From assembly GCA_035938015.1 (NCBI GenBank), contig DASZHJ010000369.1, forward strand, positions 1-7,687: a DNA stretch of 7,687 nucleotides. The letters are read 5' to 3'. Every line of letters starts with the position of its first letter. Within the stretch, counting starts at the first letter, position 1. Made by a program: the position numbers and the translations under genes. This document shows, in pieces, positions 1 to 6,650 of the stretch. The DNA comes from DASZHJ01 sp035938015. Its GTDB lineage: Bacteria; Pseudomonadota; Alphaproteobacteria; ATCC43930; CGMCC-115725. The notes beneath the pieces were generated by a model. The model worked only from the letters and a program-made list of their open reading frames with translations, ran no database searches and had not been told where the DNA came from.

Positions 1-120
1 GAGCACCGCATCCAGGTCGACGACCTCTTCGGCGAGAATTACCCGATGGAGGCCTTCGACCGCATGCTCGAGGCGGGGCGAAGCGGCGAAAGCTTGAAGC
101 TGTTCCTGGAGCCCCGCTGA
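1..120 (+). CDS. C-terminal end of a probable medium-chain (zinc-type) dehydrogenase, 5' truncated
   Basis: Frame 1 is open from the first base to a TGA at 118-120 and gives the last 39 residues of a protein whose start lies outside the window. The tail has the pattern seen at the end of medium-chain alcohol/polyol dehydrogenases: a short strand, then a segment like 'YPMEAFDRMLEAGRSGES' (the usual 'ple.a.eAf..m..G...gK' helix), then a final hydrophobic strand (LKLFLEP). The catalytic and NAD-binding parts are not visible, so substrate and cofactor cannot be stated. The stop is followed directly by a hairpin at 125-153. The family call rests only on this short C-terminal pattern; another oxidoreductase is possible. 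Confidence 0.5.
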   Translation, partial: EHRIQVDDLFGENYPMEAFDRMLEAGRSGESLKLFLEPR

Positions 121-158
121 CCCTACCCTCCGGCCACGTCGCGATGGCAGGGTGAGGA
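121..158. repeat. Degenerate REP-like palindromic unit / possible terminator hairpin
   Basis: Directly after the stop codon at 120, ACCCT (125-129) and GCCA (133-136) pair with TGGC (145-148) and AGGGT (149-153), leaving a 3-nt bulge and an 8-nt loop. The right arm contains the 12-mer GGCAGGGTGAGG (146-157), which recurs exactly at 3480-3491 inside the repeat between purQ and purL. Both places also carry a GGAGGG-like block on the other side of the hairpin. No T-run follows, so a strong Rho-independent terminator is unlikely. I infer a diverged member of the same interspersed repeat family, possibly serving as the 3' end of the upstream gene. Confidence 0.45.
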
Positions 159-190
159 CGGGATAGACTCATCCCCGCGGGAGGTAGCGC

Positions 191-598
191 ATGCACGAAA
201 TTGCGATCAATTGGCTGGCGCTCCTCGTGGCGGCGCTGGCGCGGATGATCCTGGGCGCGGTCTGGTATTCGCCGCCGGTCCTCCTCAAGCCTTGGCTCGC
301 GGCCGCCGGCATCAGCGAGGCGGAGATGAAGGCGCGTTTCCCCAAGGCGCTCATCGCGGATATCGTGGGCTCGCTGGTGATGGCCTTCGCGCTCGCGCAT
401 CTCGTCAAATTCGCGGGCGCGGAGAGCATCGGCTACGGAGCGGGGTTCGGATTTCTCGCCTGGCTAGGCTTCATCGCGGTCACCAGCTTCTCCGCGATGC
501 TCTACGAGCACCGGCCGTTCACACTCTGGCTGATCGGCAACGGCTATCAGCTGATCGCGCTCCTGATCATGGGCGCGATCCTTGCGGTATGGCCGTGA
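191..598 (+). CDS. DUF1761 family small integral membrane protein
   Basis: This 135-residue protein has four predicted membrane helices, at about residues 6-26, 53-72, 83-103 and 111-133, with a short charged loop at about 41-52. The first helix ends in WYSP (25-28). The 'N-[WY]-L-A-[LV]-[LV]-V-A-A-L ... G-A-x-W-Y-S-P' opening is characteristic of the DUF1761 family, whose molecular function is unknown. No signal peptide separate from helix 1 is evident. The ATG at 191 is preceded by GGGAGG (179-184) with a 6-nt gap, which fixes the start. The gene converges on grxD: its TGA ends at 598 and the grxD stop begins at 602. Nothing links it to the purine genes beyond position. Confidence 0.8.
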   Translation: MHEIAINWLALLVAALARMILGAVWYSPPVLLKPWLAAAGISEAEMKARFPKALIADIVGSLVMAFALAHLVKFAGAESIGYGAGFGFLAWLGFIAVTSFSAMLYEHRPFTLWLIGNGYQLIALLIMGAILAVWP

Positions 599-601
599 TG
601 G

Positions 602-940
602 TCAGGCCGCCCGGGTGGTGACGCCCTTGGTCTGCAGGAGGTCCTTGAGCTCGCCGCTCTCGAACATCTCTCGCACGATGTCGCAGCCGCCGACGAACTC
701 GCCTTTGACGTAGAGCTGCGGGACGGTGGGCCAGCTGGAGAAGTCCTTGATGCCCTGGCGGAGCGCGGGGTCGGCGAGCACGTCGACGCCTTTGAACTTC
801 ACGCCCATGTGCGTGAGGATCTGGACGACCGCGGCCGAGAAGCCGCATTGTGGGAAGACCGGCGTGCCCTTCATGTAGAGCACCACGGGGTTGTCGGAAA
901 TGTCCTGCTTGATGCGGTCGGCGACGACGGGGTCGGTCAT
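602..940 (-). CDS. grxD: Monothiol glutaredoxin, Grx4/GrxD (CGFS) family
   Basis: The 112-residue single-domain glutaredoxin carries the signature CGFS at residues 32-35, Lys24 in YMKGTP, the WPTVPQLY cis-proline segment (70-77) and the GGCD glutathione-binding motif (84-87). These are the residues by which CGFS glutaredoxins hold a glutathione-ligated [2Fe-2S] cluster between two subunits, or together with a BolA partner. The family works in cytosolic iron-sulfur cluster delivery and iron sensing rather than as a classic dithiol reductase. Length matches the bacterial family (about 105-115). The ATG at 940 has AAGGA (950-954) 9 nt upstream. It follows bolA by 37 nt on the same strand, the usual alphaproteobacterial bolA-grxD pairing, and is the last gene of the block. 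Confidence 0.95.
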   Translation of the reverse strand: MTDPVVADRIKQDISDNPVVLYMKGTPVFPQCGFSAAVVQILTHMGVKFKGVDVLADPALRQGIKDFSSWPTVPQLYVKGEFVGGCDIVREMFESGELKDLLQTKGVTTRAA

Positions 941-977
941 GAGGTCTTGTCCTTGAGTGTGAAGAGGGAGTGCCGGT

Positions 978-1214
978 TCAGTCCTCGGGCAGGCTGGTCT
1001 GCAGCGCCAGCGCGTGGAGCTCGTTGCCCATGCGCCCGCGCAGCGCCTGGTAGACCAGCTGGTGCTGCTGCACGCGGGTCTTGCCCTTAAAGGACGCGGA
1101 GACGACGTGGGCAGCGTAGTGATCGCCGTCACCCCGGAGGTCCTCGATGGTGACGCGTGCGTCCGGCAGGCCCTCCTTGATGAGCCGCTCGATGGTCGCC
1201 GCGTCGATCGCCAA
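978..1214 (-). CDS. bolA: BolA family protein (Grx4 partner), TTG start
   Basis: This 78-residue protein is a compact BolA-fold domain: an N-terminal helix (IERLIKEGLPDA), then GDGDHYAAHVVSASFKGK, then the helix-turn segment with HQLVYQAL (51-58), and the hallmark ELHALALQT (65-73) with His67, the conserved histidine that can ligand a shared [2Fe-2S] cluster with a CGFS glutaredoxin. Its length and GDHY motif fit the BolA2/BolA-like group paired with Grx4 rather than the longer E. coli BolA. The start is TTG at 1214: the upstream in-frame stop is the purL TGA itself (1242-1244), no ATG or GTG lies between, and GGAG (1222-1225) sits 7 nt before the TTG. The 27-nt gap to purL and 37-nt gap to grxD suggest co-transcription. 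A neutral name such as 'BolA/IbaG family' is safer than bolA sensu stricto. Confidence 0.9.
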   Translation of the reverse strand: MAIDAATIERLIKEGLPDARVTIEDLRGDGDHYAAHVVSASFKGKTRVQQHQLVYQALRGRMGNELHALALQTSLPED

Positions 1215-1221
1215 AAGATTA

Positions 1222-1225
1222 CTCC
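1222..1225 (-). promoter_or_regulatory. Ribosome binding site that fixes the TTG start of bolA
   Basis: GGAG on the minus strand lies 7 nt upstream of TTG 1214-1212. Since the only other in-frame boundary is the purL stop at 1242-1244, this site supports TTG as the true initiation codon. Confidence 0.6.
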
Positions 1226-1241
1226 GGTTTTGCCTGCGTTC

Positions 1242-3437
<2,196 letters not shown>

Positions 3438-3454
3438 GAGCCGAGAGTCGCAAC

Positions 3455-3495
3455 TCCCCTCCGCCCTCGGGAGCGGAGAGGCAGGGTGAGGTGGG
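3455..3495 (-). repeat. REP-like palindromic repeat, unit A
   Basis: Read on the minus strand, this unit starts CCCACCTCACCCTGCC and ends in a GC-rich hairpin (CTCCGC 3459-3464 pairing with GCGGAG 3473-3478). It is the inverted partner of unit B at 3559-3600: 19 of the first 22 bases agree. Translated in the frame open on this strand it reads PPHPASPLPRAEG, a peptide pattern typical of spurious translations of interspersed palindromic repeats in GC-rich proteobacteria. It lies just upstream of the purL start codon. Confidence 0.7.
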
Positions 3496-3558
3496 GGATT
3501 CTCCGATGCCGGCCGACCAATCTCAACAGCGACATCTCCCCGAAATTGGCCGCACGAA

Positions 3559-3600
3559 CCCACCTCACCTAACCTCTCCGCCCCTGAGGGGCCGAGAGGG
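3559..3600 (+). repeat. REP-like palindromic repeat, unit B (strong hairpin)
   Basis: This is the inverted partner of unit A. It opens with CCCACCTCACC and ends in a long stem-loop at 3573-3599: CCTCTC pairs with GAGAGG and GCCCC with GGGGC across one C-C mismatch, closing a TGA loop. Read on the + strand it gives PPHLTSPPLRGREG, parallel to the peptide read from unit A on the opposite strand. With unit A, 63 nt away, it forms a BIME-like pair filling most of the 191-nt purQ-purL spacer. Such pairs are known elsewhere to act as mRNA stabilisers, gyrase targets or attenuators; which applies here is not visible. Confidence 0.75.
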
Positions 3601-3628
3601 ACCGACTGAAGTCCTCACGTGGAGCCGA

Positions 3629-4318
3629 TCAGGCGAGTGCCGCGACGATGCCGTCGAAGAAGGGCTTGCCGTCGGTGCAGCCTTGGAGCGGGTCGGTGGC
3701 GTCCTCGGGATGCGGCATCAGGCCCAGCACGGTCTTGGTGTCGTTGAAGATTCCGGCGATGTTGCGCGCGGAACCGTTGTCGTTGGCCTCCTCGGTGAGC
3801 TCGCCCGAGGGCGCGCAGTAGCGGAAAGCGACGAGGCCCCTGTCCTCGAGCCGGTCGAGCGTGGCGTCGTCGGCAAAGAAATTGCCGTCGTGGTGTGCCA
3901 CGGGCACGCGGATCACTTGGGCACTCTCGTAGCCCGAGGTGAACAGGCTCTGGCTGGTCTCGACCCTGAGATGCACGTCGAAGCAGTGGAACTTCAGAGT
4001 GCGGTTGGCGAGCAGCACGCCCGGGAGCAAACCCGCCTCGGTCAGCACCTGGAAGCCGTTGCACACGCCCAGCACCGGGGTGCCGCGCGCCGCGCGCTCC
4101 TTCACCTCGCGCATGATGGGCGAGTGCGCGGCCATGGCGCCGCAGCGGAGATAGTCGCCATAGGCGAAGCCGCCGGGGATCACGATGAGATCGGTCTTGG
4201 GGAGCTCGCTGTCCCCGTGCCAGACGCGCCGCGGCTCCTTCCCCGAGCTGCGCCGGAGCGCGTCCATGATGTCCTGCTCGCGATTGGAGCCGGGAAACAC
4301 GATAACGACGGTATCCAT
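3629..4318 (-). CDS. purQ: Phosphoribosylformylglycinamidine synthase subunit PurQ (glutamine amidotransferase)
   Basis: This 229-residue class I glutamine amidotransferase supplies ammonia from glutamine to PurL for FGAM synthesis; PurS bridges the two in the complex. The N-terminus MDTVVIVFPGSN and the IPGGFAYGDYLRCGAMAA segment (47-64) are typical of PurQ. The nucleophile Cys86 sits in GVCNGFQ (84-90), and the catalytic His203 and Glu205 in LMPHPED (200-206). Length is normal (about 220-230). The segment after the early SN is SNREQD, where I recall SNCDRD as common in the family; this is outside the catalytic triad. The ATG at 4318 has GAGG (4325-4328) 6 nt upstream. It is separated from the RHH-like gene by 235 nt and from purL by the 191-nt repeat-bearing spacer, so it is less tightly packed than in many relatives. 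Confidence 0.97.
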   Translation of the reverse strand: MDTVVIVFPGSNREQDIMDALRRSSGKEPRRVWHGDSELPKTDLIVIPGGFAYGDYLRCGAMAAHSPIMREVKERAARGTPVLGVCNGFQVLTEAGLLPGVLLANRTLKFHCFDVHLRVETSQSLFTSGYESAQVIRVPVAHHDGNFFADDATLDRLEDRGLVAFRYCAPSGELTEEANDNGSARNIAGIFNDTKTVLGLMPHPEDATDPLQGCTDGKPFFDGIVAALA

Positions 4319-4553
4319 GTGAGGCCTCGACTCGGGAAAGAGGGCGGGGCGGCCTTGAGATAACCCGCCGGCGCTCCCCGATCAAGCACGCGGACGAGTC
4401 GCAGGCTTCGCGGGGAACCGCAGTCTTTGTTTTCGGCGGCTTGGCGCTTCAAGACGCAGTGCCAAGAACGCCAAGGAAAGACGGTTGCGTCTCCGAGCCA
4501 CACCATCACCAGGATGATGCGGCCGATTGGGAGATGACCGCACCTCGCCTCGC
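4319..4553. other. 235-nt intergenic spacer upstream of purQ with a hairpin and GCCAAG repeats
   Basis: No credible gene lies here. A stem-loop is formed by 4440-4448 pairing with 4458-4466 (CTTGGC with GCCAAG, extended by one G-T and two further pairs; 9-nt loop). A second direct GCCAAG follows at 4470-4475, giving GCCAAG-AAC-GCCAAG. No T-run follows on either strand, so it is not an obvious intrinsic terminator. On the minus strand a weak promoter-like pair is present: TTGATC (4380-4385) and TATCTC (4357-4362), 17 nt apart; the -10 match is poor. The block could be an old repeat remnant or hold a secondary purQ promoter; I cannot tell which. Confidence 0.4.
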
Positions 4554-4790
4554 TTAGCCCTTCGGCGAGGGCCGCTTCCGCTTGGGCTTGCTCGGCAGCG
4601 TATGGATGGTGGCGCCTTCGCCGAGGCTTTGGCGCAAGGCGGCTTTGAGGCTCGCGGGGCGACCGTGCTTGCGCAGAAGATCGCGGAAGGCCTCGTCGGC
4701 GAGCTCCTGGAAATCCATCATGCGGTCGCGCGCGAGCAGGTCGAGCGCCGCCCAGGTGTCGTCGTCGATCTGAATGCGTTTGCCGGGCAT
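4554..4790 (-). CDS. Small ribbon-helix-helix-like protein of unknown function
   Basis: The 78-residue protein begins with a short basic strand (GKRIQID, 3-9) followed by two helices (DDTWAALDLLARDRMM, then DFQELADEAFRDLLRKHG). This is the layout of ribbon-helix-helix (CopG/Arc-type) DNA-binding domains, where the strand pairs in a dimer and contacts DNA. The tail after residue 60 is poorly structured and very basic (KPKRKRPSPKG). By this reading it could be a DNA-binding regulator or the antitoxin-type half of a pair, but no toxin-like gene is adjacent. The ATG at 4790 has GAGG (4798-4801) 7 nt upstream, and that site overlaps the stop codon of the cupin gene (4800-4802), implying coupled translation. 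It is probably conserved and uncharacterised; the RHH assignment is from the fold pattern only. Confidence 0.7.
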   Translation of the reverse strand: MPGKRIQIDDDTWAALDLLARDRMMDFQELADEAFRDLLRKHGRPASLKAALRQSLGEGATIHTLPSKPKRKRPSPKG

Positions 4791-4797
4791 GAGCGCG

Positions 4798-4801
4798 CCT
4801 C
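4798..4801 (-). promoter_or_regulatory. Ribosome binding site of the RHH-like gene overlapping the cupin stop codon
   Basis: GAGG on the minus strand shares bases with the cupin TGA (4802-4800), with 7 nt to the next ATG at 4790. This arrangement normally goes with translational coupling of the two genes. Confidence 0.6.
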
Positions 4802-5306
4802 AGGATTCGCCGTCGTAATAGTCGAGGCTGTCCTCGAGCCTTCCCATGAGCCGGAACGGGCGCGGCTGGGATTCGCCGGGCCCCGCCATCATCGAGAGCG
4901 CGCCGACCTTGCGGCTGTCCGGATACTCCGCGATCTCCGGCAGGACCTTGGTGGAGATCGAGAGGTAGCGCAGCTCGGCCTCGGAGGTGTTGATGAGCTG
5001 ATGCGCGCGCTCGGCATTCCCCGCGGGGCAGACGATGACGTCGCCCGCGCGCACGGCATAGCGCTCAGCGCCGAAGCGCAGCGTGCCCTCGCCCGCGAGG
5101 ATCACGAACATCTCGTCGTTGGCGTGATGCACGTGATGCGGCCACGCCTTCTTGCCCGGCGGCACCACCGTCAAGTTGCAGCCGAGCTTCGTCGCCCCCA
5201 GCGGCGCCGCGATCTGCGCAAAGCGGGCATCGAAGTCGGAGCCGGTTTTCGTCGCGGGATGCGGCGAGAGTGCGACGTCGGCGACGTTGATGAAGGGCTT
5301 GGACAT
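4800..5306 (-). CDS. Single-domain cupin protein (COG3837-like), function unknown
   Basis: The 168-residue protein has one double-stranded beta-helix domain. Cupin motif 1 spans about residues 51-72: G51, six residues, H58-V-H60, four residues, E65, six residues, G72. Motif 2 follows at about 88-106 (G88 DVIVC P94-A-G96, then H102 and N106). H58, H60, E65 and H102 would be the metal ligands, so metal binding looks intact. The C-terminal EYPDSRKVG (127-135) and SLDYYDGES (160-168) match what I recall of a widespread uncharacterised cupin group. The substrate is unknown; enzyme and small-molecule-binding roles are both possible. AGGAG (5314-5318) 7 nt before the ATG at 5306 fixes this start over longer in-frame options. 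It lies 113 nt after purS and is coupled to the RHH-like gene downstream. Confidence 0.85.
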   Translation of the reverse strand: MSKPFINVADVALSPHPATKTGSDFDARFAQIAAPLGATKLGCNLTVVPPGKKAWPHHVHHANDEMFVILAGEGTLRFGAERYAVRAGDVIVCPAGNAERAHQLINTSEAELRYLSISTKVLPEIAEYPDSRKVGALSMMAGPGESQPRPFRLMGRLEDSLDYYDGES

Positions 5307-5313
5307 GGCGAGG

Positions 5314-5318
5314 CTCCT
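5314..5318 (-). promoter_or_regulatory. Ribosome binding site that fixes the cupin start
   Basis: AGGAG on the minus strand, 7 nt before ATG 5306, is one of the best Shine-Dalgarno matches in the window. It argues against the in-frame extension that would add up to 58 residues of low-complexity upstream sequence. Confidence 0.7.
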
Positions 5319-5399
5319 GATCGCGGGCGGTAGAAAGGAATTAGGGATCGGCGAGGCAAGATCCATGGCCGCGTCGAACCCACTGATCTCGGTGGAAGT

Positions 5400-5416
5400 A
5401 CGCTCGCGAAGAGCGT
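5400..5416 (-). terminator. Hairpin 3 nt after the purS stop codon (possible attenuator or 3' end)
   Basis: ACGCTC (5400-5405) and GAGCGT (5411-5416) form a perfect 6-bp stem closing a 5-nt loop. In the direction of transcription it begins 3 nt past the purS TGA. The following bases are not T-rich, so it is not a canonical intrinsic terminator; partial termination or 3'-end protection of a purC-purS transcript is an inference. Confidence 0.35.
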
Positions 5417-5419
5417 CGC

Positions 5420-5662
5420 TCAGGCCTTGATCTCGATCGCGTAATTCTCGATCACGGTGTTGGCGAGCAGCTTCTCGCACATGGATTTGACGGTCTCGTG
5501 CGCGCGCTTGGCATCGATCTCGGCGAGGTCGAGTTCGATCACCTTGCCTTGGCGCACGTCGTTGACGCCCGCGAAGCCGAGCGACGCCAGCGCGTGGCCA
5601 ATCGCCTTGCCCTGGGGATCGAGCACGCCCGATTTGAGCGTAATGTGGACGCGCGCTTTCAT
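5420..5662 (-). CDS. purS: Phosphoribosylformylglycinamidine synthase subunit PurS
   Basis: The 80-residue protein is the small structural subunit that joins the PurQ glutaminase to the PurL synthetase and helps ammonia transfer in FGAM synthesis. It has the usual pattern: first strand MKARVHITLKSGVLDPQGKAI, then HALASLGFAGVNDVRQGKVIELDL, and the helix ending MCEKLLANTVIENYAIEI. Length fits the family (about 80-85). The start is ATG at 5662 with GAGGGG (5671-5676) 8 nt upstream. A GTG overlapping the purC stop (5704-5702) would add 14 residues unlike the family, so it was not chosen. It follows purC by 38 nt, clearly in one operon. Its presence explains why PurL here is the short form. Confidence 0.95.
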   Translation of the reverse strand: MKARVHITLKSGVLDPQGKAIGHALASLGFAGVNDVRQGKVIELDLAEIDAKRAHETVKSMCEKLLANTVIENYAIEIKA

Positions 5663-5700
5663 TTCTCGATCCCCTCTCGGTCGAAGGACGCCGCCTGAAC

Positions 5701-6465
5701 TCACTGCAGCGTCTTCGGGCCCTTCATGTCGGCGGGGCCGCCTTCGGGAAGGATGCCGAGCCGGCGCGCCACCTCCTGGTAGCCTTCCTCGACGCGGCCC
5801 AGATCCTGGCGGAAGCGGTCCTTGTCGAGCTTCTCGTTGGTCTTGAGGTCCCAGAGCCGGCAGTTGTCGGGGCTGATCTCGTCGGCAAGCACGAGGCGCA
5901 TCTCGTCGTTCTCGTAGAGCCGGCCGAACTCCAGCTTGAAGTCGACGAGCTTGATGCCGATGCCGAGGAAGAGCCCGGTGAGAAAATCGTTCACGCGCAG
6001 CGCCATCTGCATCATGTCGTCGAGATCTTGCGTGTTCGCCCAGCCGAAGGCGGTGATGTGCTCCTCGGAGACCATGGGCCGCTCGAGCGCGTCGTTCTTG
6101 TAGTAGTACTCGATGATCGAGCGAGGCAGCTGCGTGCCCTCGGCGATGCCGAAGCGCTTGGCGAAGGAGCCGGCAGCAATGTTGCGCACCACCATCTCGA
6201 TCGGGATGATCTCGACCTCGCGCACGAGTTGCTCGCGCATGTTGAGCCGGCGCACGAAATGCGTGGGCACACCGACTTCCGACAGCTTCACCATCAGGTA
6301 TTCGCTGATGCGGTTGTTGAGGACACCCTTGCCGGTGATCGTGCCCTTCTTCTGGTTATTGAACGCGGAGGCGTCATCCTTGAAATATTGCACGAGCGTG
6401 CCGGGCTCCGGGCCCTCGAACAGCACCTTGGCCTTGCCCTCGTAGATCTGGCGGCGGCGCGACAT
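5701..6465 (-). CDS. purC: Phosphoribosylaminoimidazole-succinocarboxamide synthase (SAICAR synthetase)
   Basis: The 254-residue enzyme joins aspartate to CAIR using ATP to give SAICAR in purine synthesis. Motifs in order are IYEGKAK (7-13, nucleotide-binding loop), KDDASAFN (29-36), EIIPIEMVVRNIAAGSFAKR (85-104), VDFKLEFG (174-181) and LADEISPDNCRLWD (193-206). All positions expected for ATP, aspartate and CAIR binding look filled, and length is normal for the alphaproteobacterial form. The ATG at 6465 matches the family start MSRRRQIYEGK; the usable SD is AAGG (6476-6479), 10 nt upstream, so translation initiation may be modest. It is the first purine gene, with its own candidate promoter at 6565-6593. 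purS follows after 38 nt. Confidence 0.98.
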   Translation of the reverse strand: MSRRRQIYEGKAKVLFEGPEPGTLVQYFKDDASAFNNQKKGTITGKGVLNNRISEYLMVKLSEVGVPTHFVRRLNMREQLVREVEIIPIEMVVRNIAAGSFAKRFGIAEGTQLPRSIIEYYYKNDALERPMVSEEHITAFGWANTQDLDDMMQMALRVNDFLTGLFLGIGIKLVDFKLEFGRLYENDEMRLVLADEISPDNCRLWDLKTNEKLDKDRFRQDLGRVEEGYQEVARRLGILPEGGPADMKGPKTLQ

Positions 6466-6564
6466 GGCCTCAATACCTTAATGATTTCAGATGGATCGGA
6501 CGGTAGGCGGGTCCGGCGTGACCCGGCAGCGGCGCCGCGCTCCTCCTGGGGGGTATGGGGCTGC
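6466..6564 (-). promoter_or_regulatory. Structured 5' leader of purC
   Basis: Between the candidate promoter and the purC ATG are about 95 nt with two potential structures: a stem GGGTC/GACCC at 6509-6513 and 6520-6524 with a 6-nt loop, and the perfect 10-bp palindrome GCGGCGCCGC at 6529-6538. There is no coding sequence. I cannot match it to a known purine riboswitch class. Confidence 0.3.
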
Positions 6565-6593
6565 TGTATAGCAAGGGTTCGCCCCCGAAACAA
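6565..6593 (-). promoter_or_regulatory. Candidate sigma70-type promoter for purC
   Basis: On the minus strand TTGTTT (6588-6593) and TATACA (6565-6570) are separated by exactly 17 nt. The -35 matches 3/6 of consensus and the -10 matches 4/6, in an otherwise GC-rich stretch. It lies just after the terminator-like hairpin of the NRDE gene and about 100 nt before purC, where a promoter for the purine block is expected. Confidence 0.45.
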
Positions 6594-6623
6594 TGACGCC
6601 CGGTGGCGCGCCCGAGAAACCAA

Positions 6624-6650
6624 TGCCTTAGCGCGGGAAATGCTAAGGCA
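6624..6650 (-). terminator. Terminator-like hairpin overlapping the stop codon of the NRDE gene
   Basis: A perfect 9-bp inverted repeat, TGCCTTAGC (6624-6632) and GCTAAGGCA (6642-6650), closes a 9-nt loop. On the minus strand the first arm contains the TAG stop (6645-6643), and the stem is followed by ATTGGTTTCTC, a T-enriched but not pure T tract. Position and structure suggest it ends the NRDE transcript and insulates purC. Confidence 0.6.

Noticed and set aside
3438..3563. In-frame N-terminal extension of PurL by 42 residues
   Set aside because: The extension translates a palindromic repeat and is unlike PurL N-termini; the ATG at 3437 matches the family start.
3491..4363. Long + strand open frame opposite purQ
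   Set aside because: Antisense shadow of purQ: H/V/A/E-rich composition typical of the antisense frame of a GC-rich gene, and it begins inside the repeat region.
4357..4385. Secondary purQ promoter (TTGATC, 17 nt, TATCTC)
   Set aside because: The -10 matches only 3 of 6 positions; too weak to list as a promoter without transcript data.
4554..5306. Cupin/RHH pair as a toxin-antitoxin module
   Set aside because: The RHH-like protein resembles antitoxin DNA-binding domains, but the cupin is not a known toxin fold and the gene order gives no support.
4527..5333. Long + strand open frame opposite the RHH-like and cupin genes
   Set aside because: Antisense shadow; the minus-strand genes have family motifs and good ribosome binding sites.
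5307..5480. Longer cupin reading frame reaching into purS
   Set aside because: It would overlap the purS 3' end, and AGGAG 7 nt before ATG 5306 marks the start.
5663..5704. GTG start for PurS overlapping the purC stop codon
   Set aside because: It adds 14 residues not typical of PurS, while ATG 5662 has a good SD and the family's MKARV-like start.
6466..6564. Known purine-related riboswitch in the purC leader
   Set aside because: I could not trace the conserved cores of the purine or ZTP classes by eye; a covariance-model search would be decisive.
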